From Tubulanus polymorphus (Eukaryota; Nemertea; Palaeonemertea; Tubulaniformes; Tubulanidae), in the NCBI RefSeq assembly GCF_964204645.1, contig NC_134027.1, positions 19,086,485 to 19,146,484 of the forward strand: a stretch of DNA of 60,000 nucleotides. Reading direction: 5' to 3'. The notes under the pieces were generated by a model. That model did no database searches. It was not told the origin of the DNA and saw only the letters and a program-made list of their open reading frames with translations. This document shows positions 12,153 to 23,894 of this stretch, piece by piece; the stretch's first letter is position 1; every line of letters begins with the position of its first letter. Made by a program: the position numbers and the translations under genes.

Positions 12153-12495
12153 AGTGGCATGATTCTTCACTACAAGTTAAAGATTTTGAAATTCATTGTC
12201 ATTCTGTGTCAACTTGTGGTTGTTCCCTGAGCAACGCAACATATCAGTTCATTGGGGAATCGAAGCCACATGGCTGAGTAAATGTTACATTTTAAGTCCA
12301 ATTGGTGCTATTGCATTCACTCTTCTGTTGTCGGAATCTAGTTTCGTAAGGCAAGTCTCAGTATGCTTTGATGTCTTGATAGTTGGTTTATACTGTGCTG
12401 TTGAAAGTGGTGTATTAAGTGGTGTTCAAATAAAAGTTTTTTGATTGAATATTTATAATTTATCATGAATAATCATGTAAACAATTATAGCAGAA

Positions 12496-12885
12496 GATGA
12501 GCACTGTATTTTCTGTTAAGTAGCATTTTTTATGAATTGTAATTTCGTGTGACCTGAAAATACTAAGCGGCAAATAATTTCACTCGGTGTATAAGTCGAT
12601 GTCAATATTTTAGTGATAAAATCTGGGGTTTAAAACAATCCACTTACATATGCCGATGGTGTTAGCTTCTGCGGCTCTACATCGGAAGAGGTTGCCAAGG
12701 CTTTTGATGTTCAGCCACCCTGATTGGTGATATCATATGGACTTTATTTTGAAAAAGGAATTTTTCATACTGTGAAAAATATTTTTTCAAATAGTCTAAA
12801 ATACTTTTATAGATAAAATACAAGATGAGATGCCAAGTAAGGTCTAGTTTTCAGGGTGAACCACTTTGCCCATGGGCAATTTATT
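12496..12885 (-). mobile_element. ~1.2 kb repeat family, copy D (partial)
   Basis: It shares GTGACCTGAAAATACTAAGC and, at 12872 on the - strand, the end TTGCCCATGGGCAAAGTG with copies A-C, but lacks the distal part. More diverged than the others. Confidence 0.6.
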
Positions 12886-13601
12886 GTATCATGTGTATGA
12901 AATGTTTCTATCAAGTGAACAGTCTTGACCATTATTAACTCCTATATATTACATGAACATGTATACTGTATCATCTTAATAATCCGTATCAGTTTTAAAT
13001 TCAGATACAGGGCATTTCAGTCCACTTTCTTACATCTAAATGTAAGTGAGAGGAAATCTCAGCTTACATTTAAGACAAGCCACATAAATTCTTTGTCAGG
13101 ATCATGCAGAAAGCAATCTGCTGCCTTGAACCATCCCTCATATCATTATCATCATTCATCCAATTTTTCGTACCAAGGAAAATTTCCCTCGTTCTAATTC
13201 TTTTTCTTGACTTAACAAATGGGCTTTAAAACATCACACAACATTTTGGCATCACTCTATCAGAAAGTGAAAGTTGAGAAGAGGGAAACAATGGTTAATG
13301 CCTCACGGGAGTGGTTCCAGGATGCATACGGTAGCATGTTTTATGTTTAGAGTTTGTGAATGTTTGTAATTTTCCAAAATAAATGAAGAAAAGCTTATCA
13401 CTAGAATCGATGTGTGCTTTTATTGAGTTTATTGGAGGATTTTCAATTTCACATCATTTCTATTTCTCAAAAATTTAGAAGTGGCCCTACAACTCTATCC
13501 AGGGCTGTGTCATTTGATTTCAATGAGTTCAATCATAAAGTACTGGTATGGAATATGAAAATATTGAAACTCCAAATATGGTATTCAGATGAGAACACTA
13601 A

Positions 13602-13669
13602 AAAGATTGCCAGTACCCGGTATTTATTTGTCTTAAATAATAAATAAATACTGAGTACTGGCAATCTTT
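13602..13669. repeat. 28-bp-arm hairpin with 12-base loop
   Basis: The arm 13602-13629 (AAAGATTGCCAGTAC, then GTATTTATTT) is complementary to 13642-13669 except for two positions. It stands alone, with no target duplication seen. Confidence 0.85.
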
Positions 13670-16600
13670 ACTCTCCACTGGCAACATTTTGCTCGTCCTG
13701 AACCATGAACTTCATTGAATATTAAGCTATCGGTTAATTATTTCCATAATCACCATTTTGCTGCAGTAGGTTCAGAGAACTTAGATATGCTTCAATACTT
13801 GATTGTACCAATGTTGTTACAAGGCATCTTCTTGGATACATCTGACACTTAACTAGGGGTCCACAGGGGCGGACCCGGGGGAGAGCATGGAGGTGTTTGG
13901 CCACTTATAATTTTTGGCTGAGAGACTTTCCCCCTCCCGAAAAATGGTAAAATTGTGAGCATATTTCATCCAAGAAAGTGCTCAAATGTATCAAACTTTT
14001 CTGGCGATGGACCCAAAACCCCATGCTTTTGGTGGTTGGCGCCTGCAGCATTTGCTGTGAAGCCTGCATCATAACGAGCGACAAACGCCTGTGAATATTT
14101 GCAATAACCCTTTTCCCAAAAGCTAGATCCGCCCCTAGGCCCGGTACACTATGCCCACATGGTTAAATGCATGTGGCAATCTTTCTATGATCATCGAAAT
14201 ACGCATTACAATATTTCCAACAGGCGTCAGCAGAAATTTCAGGGAGGTTTTGTTATGAGCTATTTTCAAATGAATCAGTCCCGAACGCTGCGAGGATAAT
14301 GATGGGGTCAGCTATTCATTGCCGAGTAAAACTGAAAGAAACCAAATACTGACAGGTAGACCTGTATGTCGCCTCAAACCTTCCCCAGATTTAAAGAAAA
14401 TTGAGCACTCTAAGATGGCCACAGCTAGAAATAGATTCAAGAAAATAACGCATTATGGGCATTTTTATCGGATTATCAGTTCTCTATGGTAGTGTTATGG
14501 GACTGTATATTCAAGTATATCCAAGGCAGTAGAAATACTACAAGTGTTTTTTTCGGTGAACGGCAGGATTTTTGCTAGAAACGATGCCCATCAGAATACA
14601 TCTTTCCAAATCAACATTTTTCTCTATGGTACCCTTTGACTCTTCATAGTATCAATATTCACGCCGAATACACACCACACATCGGAATGCTGTATCAGCT
14701 GGAGTCAACCATCATAGTACTGCTTTCCTCATTCAAAACTTGAACGCTCATGTATTTATCATCACAGACATTTATTCAATTTAACATAAATATTCATCTC
14801 AAGAAGATAAAACATTATCTATTTCACATTTACAAGTAGAATACATTAGAGTATTGATAAAATTCTCGAATATAAAAACTTTTCTCGGGCGTTGGGCACC
14901 AAAATTATTTTTACAAGTTGAATACAATTGGAATGATGAATAGCAGAAACACTAGAGATAAGTTAATAAGCATATTATGCTCTATTTTACAAGTTTTGGA
15001 ATGATGAAATTATCTTTCAGTACAAGTCAATCATTACCTATGATGCAAATTATTCCAGGGGCCACACTCCAAGTGGGCTTAAATAACCCTTGTGATTAAC
15101 ACGAAACCTCGCTCTAATGACCACTGAATTATGAAAGCTCGCTCTAATTGTAACATACAAAATAATGATACGTAGCCAAATCCTTATTTTTAGTTAAATC
15201 TGGAAATAAAACCACTTTTCTATTAAACTATAGGTTATCATAGCAGAACTAGCTCATTTCAGATTTTTTCAAGCTAAATTTCTGCAAGTTGTACTGTTTA
15301 GAACCATTTTCTATACTTGCAATGATGAATTTGTTCCCTTCATTTATCAGATTTTAACTTAAGTTGCCCAAAATTCCATGTTCCATGGAGAGATCCGACT
15401 TCATGATCCTATTCTCGAATATCATTGTATACTTTCTTTGGTTCTAACCAATCATGCATGTTTATTTACTTTCACGTTATGACCTGACAACGCAATTAGA
15501 TTAGACACAATGTACCGTAACTAGGATTGTCTATTTTTTCAACTTTTTAAATGGTGGAACGTTTGTAAAGGCGCATATAAACATGCATCTCTTTAAATGA
15601 AATGATTGAAGAATTTGAACCGGACATACATAAGGAGTACGCCTCGGCAAAAGCTGATGCCTCGTAGGGACTGCAAATGATAATAGGGCATTATTCACCT
15701 GCATATAACTTGCATACCAGGTTATAGAAAAACCTATCACAAACTTTAGATTGTAGAGTAGGAACAAGGTCCAAAATTTCTATTTCACACATAAATGTTG
15801 TCTTGGATGACCTACATAAGCAAGAAACAACATGCCACATACAAAAGCTGCAATCACACATAGAAAGGTTGGCTAAACCATATTGGACCTGGTCCGAGCT
15901 AAATTTCAGCACAGGTAAAATTTTTGCATTTGAATTGCAACTGGTTGCAGAAATGACTCACTTCACTTTGTTAAAGCATTATTTAGTATCGAGTGAGTGG
16001 TTTGCGTGTGAACCCGCTCTCTTATTAGGCACAGGCCGAATTTAAAACAGGCCTGATCCGTGGCTATTTGGCCCAGGCTAAATCATCTCCGCATGATTGC
16101 AGCTCAGGTTATCAGAAACCCAGTAAAAAAACTATAGATCATACATACACTATAGAGCATTAGAAGTACCTATTTCACACACATCCACACACACACATAG
16201 GAAAGGTCCTAAAAAACTCAAAAGCATTTTTACACTCAAATATGGCCATTTTGGATCCTCATCTTTCCATCCGTTAGCAAAATACAACACACAGTCATTA
16301 GAAAATCCATATTTCATGGACAAATATGATTGTAGCAGCCATCTTGGATGACCTACAAACAAGGTTATGAGAAATTTACAATAAAAACTGTACCGACTGA
16401 AGAGCAAGAAGAAGGTCTAATAACATTCCACAACAGTATACCGGTAACAGAAAATTTACCAGTAGATCCAGTGCCTACATGTTCAATTGAAACCTCAACA
16501 ACAATTTCCTTTGGGACAACAGCAATATCAATCAGTCATGTGAGTTAATTTCTGTAACAAACTACACGACCATACTCATTTGAAGAAATGAAGAACAATC

Positions 16601-16815
16601 TTACAATTATGATAATTAATTCTCCCTGGTCAAGCCAATTGCCTTCAAACCTGCACAATAAATGAACATGACATGAGCCGAGTGGAAGAAAACATCAATG
16701 CTAGCACAGGTTAAGGGGCTTTCAAGGTTTGGATGCTCTCCTAAATTCTGACAGGTTCAGTCTACAATAATTCTTCATAATCATAAATAATTCTTAATAA
16801 TCTAAATACATGATA

Positions 16816-17490
16816 CAGTCAACCTCAGTTATTCCATACCCGGTTAAACCGTATAAGTGCTTATTTCGTATAAATAAGTTTGTCCCGTTTTTAACCACGG
16901 TTATTCCCTTCAAAATGATGTGCCTAATCTGTACTTATCCGTATTTCACTTATTCCGTAGACAAGTACATGGTCCCGTTGTCCAATTTGTACGTAAACCT
17001 ATTGTGTAATCCGTATCAGCTGTCAGAAATTCTTAAATGATCCATCAATGTCATAGTCTCAAGCTGTTCCATAAACCCTTTCAGTGCTGACTAATCAATA
17101 CCCTATAGTGCTGGAGATAATTTGAAAATTTTTAAAAATTCCACCCTAGTGTGTTGAATAACGGGAATACCACTATAGTACGTCAACAGCGCAGTGTATC
17201 GTTAGTGACTAATATTTCACTATGTTTGACAGGTGCTACCATCTTTCAATAGAGATAAAAACTAATTACATCAATACACCGCAGTTTGGTGTACTAGCAA
17301 AATCCATCGCCAATTCATACACTGCAGTAGACGCACTGAAAGGGTTAAATGATGGTACCTGGTTTCGTATTGCCTATTGTCGTAATTCTAGCCACATGAT
17401 TTTTAGAGGCAATATAAATATTTATATCGGATATCATATGGGTTATGCACTTATAGTACTCGGATGAACTGATATCCGTAAATCACTGAA
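16816..17490. mobile_element. Possible pogo/Tc1-like MITE with degraded TIRs
   Basis: TA at 16814 is followed by CAGTCAACCTCAGTTATTCC. The far end, read on the - strand from about 17490, gives CAGTGATTTACGGATATCAG and a shared TATAAGTGC word. Similarity of the two ends is partial. Confidence 0.35.
17076..17344. mobile_element. TTAA-type MITE with TIR CCCTTTCAGTGC
   Basis: The left end CCCTTTCAGTGCTGACTA and the right end GCACTGAAAGGG form terminal inverted repeats. The right flank is TTAA; the left is TAAA, one base off. The 269-bp interior is non-coding. It sits inside the possible pogo-like element, so it would be the younger insertion. Confidence 0.65.
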
Positions 17491-18309
17491 TCCGTACTAA
17501 AAAGCTCGCGTAGACTTATATGCCAGTTTTTACGGTAGTAAAGAATTGATCGAGGACATATCGTCACTTCATGGGCTCTTCCCAACTTCATTCCTGGGTA
17601 TTGTACATTGATAGCAATAGTAGTATTATTTTCACGGACTTTAGTTATGAAAACCACTGAACTTACACCAAGCAACAAGTAGGTAATAATGCAAAAGGTC
17701 AACACCACTGTTGACCTAATACTGTATATTCACTGCTGTTGTCATGATTATCTTCAAATCACACTTACAGTACACGTTAATAGGTACGTACTAACTACTG
17801 AAACATTACTTTGCTCAGTAACACAAATTGTGTTGATTTTTTTCAGACTCCTCCCATCAGTAGTATGCACTTTATGAATGGTCCCATACCTGGGTTCATT
17901 GAAATTTGTTTTTTGATCGATAGGAATCTTTTATGCATTAACTTAACACAAATTTTGTTGAATCATTTAACACCCTGAATGAAGCATTTCTTTTCAAATG
18001 GCAATTCATTTTGCAAACCATACTCCCTACTTCATTTAAGCCCCTGGAGAATTTACCCACAACAAAGATAAGCAGCTTATGAACCATTTTATGGGACTTT
18101 GTGTTAACCTTTGAGTAAGGGGACCGGTTGCTTTGGATAAATACAAAAAAAACTTTAAAGTGATATATCAGTGTAATGAACTTGCTTTGTGTAAAAACAC
18201 CATCAAAATATATATATGTACAACATTCAATTGTTAAAATAACTTCAGATATCATTGATTCTTTTAGAGTAGAGATATGAGAATTTTACGAAAGCAATAG
18301 GGGTGATTG

Positions 18310-18453
18310 TCACGTTTCGTTGTGATTGGATGAATTTAAACAAGTTGTCTCAACTTCAATCTCTTCTTCGATATCCGTATCAGATTGTACATTCACATCT
18401 TTGTACCATTGGTCTGTTAAATTGTTCATTTGTCTTTTTCCTTCTCTTACTTC
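18310..18453 (-). CDS. SLC9A8: SLC9A8 terminal coding exon
   Basis: Acceptor TTTGTATTACAG. It reads EVREGKRQMNNLTDQWYKDV, then a divergent acidic tail with SDTDIEEEIEVE and the end SSNHNET, stop TGA at 18312-18310. The first part matches the GRIQMKTLTNKWYEEV region of NHE8. The end differs from the vertebrate EDDEQELL end but keeps an acidic cluster. Confidence 0.92.
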   Translation of the reverse strand, partial: EVREGKRQMNNLTDQWYKDVNVQSDTDIEEEIEVETTCLNSSNHNET

Positions 18454-18680
18454 CTGTAATACAAACATAAAATACATGATTGTATGAACTCAAACCAAGT
18501 TTTAGAATTACATACTACAGCCCAATGCATCTTCAATTCTAACAGCAATGACCCTTTCAGTCCCACACTCCACACTCTTAACAGAACCTTCAATATCGCG
18601 TGCTAGTAATGATTTGACTGCAGTTGAAAAATGGTTGTTTAATTCAATTCAACTTAAATGTGTTAAGATCTATTGGATCC

Positions 18681-18721
<41 letters not shown>

Positions 18722-18975
18722 CTTTTCGGTATTATTACCCTGGCCAATTTTATACTCTAACATGTGTCAGTCATCTCTCCCTGGGAGAAGTAACACCGAA
18801 CTGCTAACAAGCGCTCAGGAGTCATCTATCAGGCCAGGTACCCATTTACTCCTGGGTGGAGAGAGGCAATGAGGATAAGTGTCTTGCCGGAGGACACTAC
18901 GGTAATGTACGGGGTTCGAACCCACGACCTGGCTTCCCAGAGCCCAACGCTCTCACCACTCGGTCACACCGCTCC
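18681..18975 (-). mobile_element. tRNA-derived SINE with (ATT)n tail
   Basis: On the - strand a tRNA-like head starts near 18975. It has a box A TGACCGAGTGG (18966-18956) and a box B GGTTCGAACCC (18922-18912). A body with CCTCATTGCCTCTCTCCACC follows, and a 40-base ATT microsatellite tail ends at 18681. The RNA polymerase III promoter boxes are intact. It lies in the last SLC9A8 intron in the same orientation as the gene. Confidence 0.88.
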
Positions 18976-19068
18976 ACAATAGTGAATTGAATAAGGCTCT
19001 CGATACAATTGAACACTTTCAAGCAAAATTGAAATTTTGTCCAGCTGAACCCTTCATTGATAACTAAC

Positions 19069-19212
19069 CTGTTGTGTGAATCGTCTAGTAAAAAATGGAA
19101 TTAAATACTGTACGTCAAATTTCATGAACCCTTTCAACTGCGGCTTCACAAAATTCACTTCATATTCTTCTTCGGTTAGTTCTGACAAGTATTCTGAATC
19201 AACTGCTTCTCC
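19069..19212 (-). CDS. SLC9A8: SLC9A8 exon, tail motif SELTEEEYE
   Basis: Forty-eight codons lie between acceptor TATTTTTGTCAG and donor GTTAGT. It contains VDSEYLSELTEEEYEVNF and LKGFMKFDVQYLIPFFTRRF. Vertebrate NHE8 has the same order (SELTEEEYE, DLKGF, DAKYLNPFFTRR), which separates this gene from NHE6/7/9. Confidence 0.95.
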
Positions 19213-19787
19213 CTGACAAAAATACAAATACCAATACATCATATTAAGAATACCTCGCACGAACAATCACACACATGGATTTATTTATAGACCAATGGAT
19301 GATATTTCTTTGATTTTTCCTGGCTGGGGTAAGAACTAAATCACAACTTCATCATGAAAATCTCAAAAATCTTCTCTTTAATCTGGAAAGTGGATTTTAA
19401 AATGCCTATTTGAGATTCACAATCAGATATATTAACTTCCAAGAAAAATATTCATCAGATACATAAACTGACTCAAATGAATATTAGTTATGACTTAAAA
19501 CATAACGATATCTTTAAATATGGTATATCTATAAGCAACTGGGAGAATAGAATTATGTAAACGGTATAAGGATACCTATCAAAATATAAAGCAAAATTAA
19601 TGTTCAGAAATAGTATCTCTGACTATTTTTCAAAAGATTTTCAGAGGCAGGTGTTTAAGTTGAGCGACTAACATCTGGATCAACAAAGTAAATTTTCAAC
19701 AGGTGGTTCAGCCACGAATAGTTGGAACAATTTCATATATGACATAATAAATTTGTCTTGCATTATGACGTGAACATATGCACTTAC

Positions 19788-19859
19788 CATCTCTTTAGTC
19801 TTACTTAAAGATACTTCCTTTCCTGGACGGACTTTTTTCCTTTTGTCAGCCTTCCATAA
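19788..19859 (-). CDS. SLC9A8: SLC9A8 exon, cytosolic basic linker
   Basis: Twenty-four codons lie between acceptor CTTTTATGTAG and donor GTAAGT: LWKADKRKKVRPGKEVSLSK, then TKEM. It corresponds to the RRNKKDVNLSKTEKM part of vertebrate NHE8, the start of the cytosolic tail. Phase 0 both ends. The DIRS element lies in the intron upstream. Confidence 0.92.
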
Positions 19860-20582
19860 CTACATAAAAGAAATCAAATAACATTAGAAAAAGATGATGA
19901 TTTAAACTGGTTCAGATACTGGACCAAATTTGATAGTCTTGAGTTTAATGTCATGACTATTGGACTACTTTACTGGATACTGTATACTACATTAGAATTC
20001 TTTAGATTTGTAGAGACATAGTGGTTTGTGAGAAGTTCCCTACACAATTTTGAGTACCCTCCTCCATATTTGTCATTGCGTAGTGAAAATACTAGAATAC
20101 TATACTTGAGATATCCTATTTGGGGCATGTCATACGCAATGACAAAATTGGACCATTTGGCCCAGTAGCTCGCTTGCATTAATGCCAGATTGATTAAGAC
20201 ACACAACATATCACAGCGGTTAAGCATATCCCAGTATTTCAAGTTGCATTACGCATGCCATTTTGTCCGCCAGTGGACTAGCGGGGTATGTGCTACGTAA
20301 CATTGGTGTTTTCAATCAGGGAACACATTTCATAAGTAATAATCATCACTATAACTATGAATAGTGATTGGTTTTCCAATGGAGATACCAGGTCATTGGA
20401 CAACGTATTCAGTGATATTTTCCAAGGGGCATTCCCGAATTCTATTCATAGCTTATTTCCGCGCTACAGTATTTCCACAAAGTGACAACTAGGTTAAGTT
20501 TGATATCTTACAAACTAGAAAGTGGAAACTAGAAACATAACGCCGTGTGTCACCCTAGTATGTTAAAATTACAATTTTTTTT

Positions 20583-20828
20583 ACTAAAATTTGTATTTCC
20601 GAGTAATACTTACCCTTTCCTATGGTTTCTGCCAATATTTTCTAAATTTGGATTGAGCGCCAATGGTTTTTCTATATGATCCGGCCCTGCGGTATTGCAT
20701 TAAGCCACCGGCGAAATCAGCCATCTTTTTATGCCATAGCAGACCCAAAAATCCAGCTATGCGGGGCTGGTGGGCGGGATTCCCACGATAGGAAAGGGTA
20801 AGTACTACTCAGAAATACAAATTTTAGT
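20583..20828. repeat. Inverted repeat, 41-bp arms (39/41 matching)
   Basis: The arm 20583-20623 (ACTAAAATTTGTATTTCCGA to TACCCTTTCCTAT) is inverted at 20788-20828 with two mismatches. A 12-base C run and a T run abut the outer ends. It lies just past the 3' end of the DIRS recombinase, so it may be part of that element's terminus or a separate foldback MITE. Confidence 0.8.
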
Positions 20829-21059
20829 TCCCCCCCCCCCAATTTTACAAAATTAATACTTGCGAACATGAGCTCAAACTATGTACATGGATACACCCCT
20901 TGTGATCCTAATTATGGAAACATAAAAATTCTACGCTAAAGAGTCCGATCCAAAAGAATTGACACCTTGAGCCATAACAACAGGACCAAGGACGCTAATG
21001 AGCCTAACTGGCCTGAAACATCCTGTAAATAAAAGGACGTGAATGTCGATGGAGAATTC

Positions 21060-21982
21060 TAAAAGGCGCCCGACGGACTTCTTCCAACAGAGCACCTGAA
21101 AAGGCTGTGCAGGAAGTAGCCATAGACCTCACTTGATTAGAAACAACTCCCTCTGAGGAAAGATTCTCCATCAATAAAATGTCCTTGATCAGTGAAGAGA
21201 CCCATCAGGTCACTGTGTCCCGAGAAATATCACCCTCCAGGTGATCCAGCAGCAGAATAAATAACCTCCCGCGAATCACTTTGTGGAACAGAGCGATCTA
21301 AATAAAAACACAACGCCCATACAGGAAATAATGTCCTGTCCCAAAGACCTGGTTCAACTCGATGTTTTAGGGCTTCAATTCGCCATTGACGGCCGACTGA
21401 GCTAGGCCGTTGGTTCTTTGCCAAAAACTCCAAAGGCTGCAGCAAAACAAATTCCTTCGCTGGCCCGAAGACAATATGACCTTGTTGAATTGAAAGTGCA
21501 TGAATATCAGAATGACGAGCCGAGCAAGCCAAGAACAGCATGATTACAGTCTTTTTTGACAAATTCGCTAATGACGCTGCGGAAAGAGGTTCAAATGGCG
21601 CCTCCATTAACTTCTTCAAAACTACTGACTGATCCCATGGTGGAACAATTTTCGGTACGTGAGGCCGGGAAACAGAAAACCCTGCAACAAGCTGGCATAT
21701 CCGATGATCAGCTGTTACGTTTGGCCGTCCAGAAGCACGCAATGTATGGGAAATCGCAGAGCGGTAACCTTTAATAGTTATAACCTGCAGACCTTTTACT
21801 ACTAATAGATGCAGTAGAAAATCTGCCAATTGAGCTACAGAGGGTGAGCATGGATCAATTTCCCCTGTAGCACACCAATCTGCAAACCGACCCCATTTGG
21901 CATCGTAAATGGTACTTGTCGATGGCCGTTTAGATCCTGTGATAAAAGAGGCAGCCTGTTCTGAATAGCCTGAAGCCAACAA
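21060..21982 (-). pseudogene. DIRS tyrosine recombinase, frameshifted
   Basis: The open part (21982-21230, 250 residues) has the N-terminal core-binding pattern (YDAKWGRFADWC, VAQLADFLLHLL, IKGYRSAISHTL) and the catalytic start LFLACSARHSDIHAL, where box I Arg is R in SARHSD. A frameshift near 21245 moves the frame to one with GDISRDTVT, a stop, and QVRSMATSC, the R of box II; the usual His before it reads Asn. Not active as it stands. Confidence 0.82.
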
Positions 21983-22029
21983 GGATCACTGGAAAATGGC
22001 CAGACGAGCAGATTTAACCACTGGCTGTT

Positions 22030-22330
22030 CGGATGATGCCGAAAGTTCCCCTGAGACAGAAATGATGGGAAATTCGGAAGAATCCTGGGGTTGTCACACA
22101 GTAGGTTGAGAAGTAGTAGGAACCATTTCTGAGCCGGCTAACATGGTGCTACCAGAACTATGTTGCAATTGACTGATCCCTCTACTTGATCCAGCAAGTG
22201 CGGGAGGACTGTTGTGGGCGGGTACGTATCTTTTGCCGAACATGTCTCGACCCGATTGGTTACTTCTTGGTGGAGAACCCATTTTGTCGCAATAGCCTGA
22301 CCTCAACGAGAAAGAGCATTGGCCATCACG
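22030..22330 (-). pseudogene. DIRS region between RNase H and recombinase
   Basis: A frame read here gives VLVAPCWLAQKWFLLLLNLL and PNFPSFLSQ, which matches the LVAP.W..Q.WF..LL....LP piece that follows RNase H in DIRS proteins. The longest open frame in another phase has no family match. Confidence 0.6.
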
Positions 22331-22533
22331 TTCCTTTTCCCTGCTAAATGTGCCAGTCAGGGAAACGCCCTTTGCCTGGCACCAAAGAATTTTGGCTGAC
22401 AGATCTGTGAGGGTTTTTGAGTGAGTGCCCCCTTGATTCTGAAGGTAAGCCCAAACCTAACCAAACGTGGTGACCCTCCACTCTCCTGTGATAGAACTTC
22501 AGGGCCTTCCACACCGCCAGCAGTTCCAGGAAA

Positions 22534-22833
22534 CTATGTGGTTGGTTGCCTTATAGCGAGACCAGCTCCAGGCTTTGACTCGGTTCTCCAGATGCGCCCC
22601 CACCCTTGGTGACTGGCATCTGTGAATACACAAACTGGGGCCTCTATCAGATCCAGTGAAACCCCGTGACAAAGATTCGTGGTTGTCGCCCACCAATGAA
22701 GATCTGGACTTAGATCGGTTGGAGGTACGGGAATCAAGGTCTCCCAGTTGCCCTTCGACTGAGACCAGAAGACCTTCCCATATTGTTGCAAGCGCCTGCT
22801 TCTGAGGCGGCCTAAGGGCACCACCAGACCCAT
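22534..22833 (-). pseudogene. DIRS RNase H region
   Basis: It contains SPDLHWWATTTNLCHGVSL and VCVFTDASHQGWG, the first Asp block of DIRS RNase H, and is followed on the same strand near 22320 by NVMANALSR, the usual end of this domain. Stops and frame changes lie between. Confidence 0.75.
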
Positions 22834-23103
22834 GGAGCTGATGGAGCCTAGAAGGCATGACCAGTAAAGAGCTGTTCTCGGGGTTGTGGAAACTCCCGCT
22901 ATGGTTACTTGAAGTTTGGCTACTCAAGCCATGGACGGAAGGACTTTGCCGATTCGGAGATCAAAGTCCATGCCTAGATAAGTGAACAGTTGGGCCAGTG
23001 TCAACTGAGATTTTTCCCTGTTTACGCAGAACCCTAGCTGATGGACTAAGTCCAAGACTGAGGTCATTGCCTTTAGACATTCTTGAGCTGAGTTTGCGAC
23101 TAT

Positions 23104-23649
23104 TTACCAGTCGTCGAAGTTAACGAACAGTCGAACACCTCTGGACTGAAGTACCTTCTGAACGGACTTGACCAACTTGGTGAAAACCCACGGGGCCGTA
23201 CTGAGGCCAAATGGAAGGGACCTGAACTGGAACTGGCGGCCTTTCCACTTTATCCTGAGAAATAACCCAGATTTTGGGTGAATTGGAACCTGAAAATAAG
23301 CATCTTTCTGGTCCAATAAAGCTGCCCATTGACCCGGACGGAGCCTTTGAATCACGTCCTTGGATTTGGTCATCCAGAACCTTGGAATGTCTAGGTGCCG
23401 ATTGAGGGATGACTGATCAATCACCGTCCGTTGACTCCCTGTGGCCTTTGGTACCATGAATATTTGAGAAAACCAGCCGGGAGAAGTTCCGTTGCAAACT
23501 GGTTCTATCGCTCCTTCTTGGCCAATTCCTTGAGAGCCGGAGAGATTAAAGCTTCCTGACCTGGCTTTGGCCACATGTCGGGAGGTGACCTCATCAGGCA
23601 CGGTCGCCTTAGGATACGGAGACCAGTGGGTGGCTCCTGCTGCAGACAA
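23104..23649 (-). pseudogene. DIRS reverse transcriptase
   Basis: Motifs in order are FSQIFMVPKATGSQRTVID, LNRHLDIPRFWM, LDQKDAYFQVPIHP (motif A Asp), QFRSLPFGLSTAPWVFTKL (motif B) and VNFDDW (motif C, usually YLDDW). The frame stops at 23106-23104 directly after the catalytic DDW. The reading frame beyond still carries a recognisable thumb. Confidence 0.87.
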
Positions 23650-23894
23650 CCTCCCACTGGTCCCGAGAATTCATTTAGAGTTTTTCCAGAGGTAAGAGCC
23701 CCTTTTTGGAGCCTTCCCCTTGCCCCGATAGGAATCGGAACTGTTATGACCAGACGAGGCTTGACGGGATTGTTAGAGCTATGCACTAGTTCCCCAACCG
23801 GCATCTGTAGCTGCCTGAGAAAAAGTTTGAGTTGATCCTGTTTGAGTCCGTGCCGAAACCTTGCGCCGCCGGGCGATACGCTTTTCCATGGAGC

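Larger units (their letters stand above)
10110..18309. other. Intergenic region between convergent GPAA1 and SLC9A8
   Basis: No coding region could be supported in these 8.2 kb. It holds the MITE-like hairpin at 12062-12152, repeat copy D, the hairpin at 13602-13669, a pogo-like and a TTAA-flanked MITE at 16816-17490, and presumably the 3' UTRs of both genes. Stretches 10170-12060, 13670-16810 and 17500-18309 show nothing recognisable. Confidence 0.6.

Noticed and set aside
18900-18975. A tRNA gene on the - strand
   Set aside because: Boxes A and B are present but the body continues into a SINE with an ATT tail; no closing acceptor stem was seen.
20829-20841. The C run as a functional site
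   Set aside because: A homopolymer flanking an inverted repeat; likely slippage or an assembly feature.
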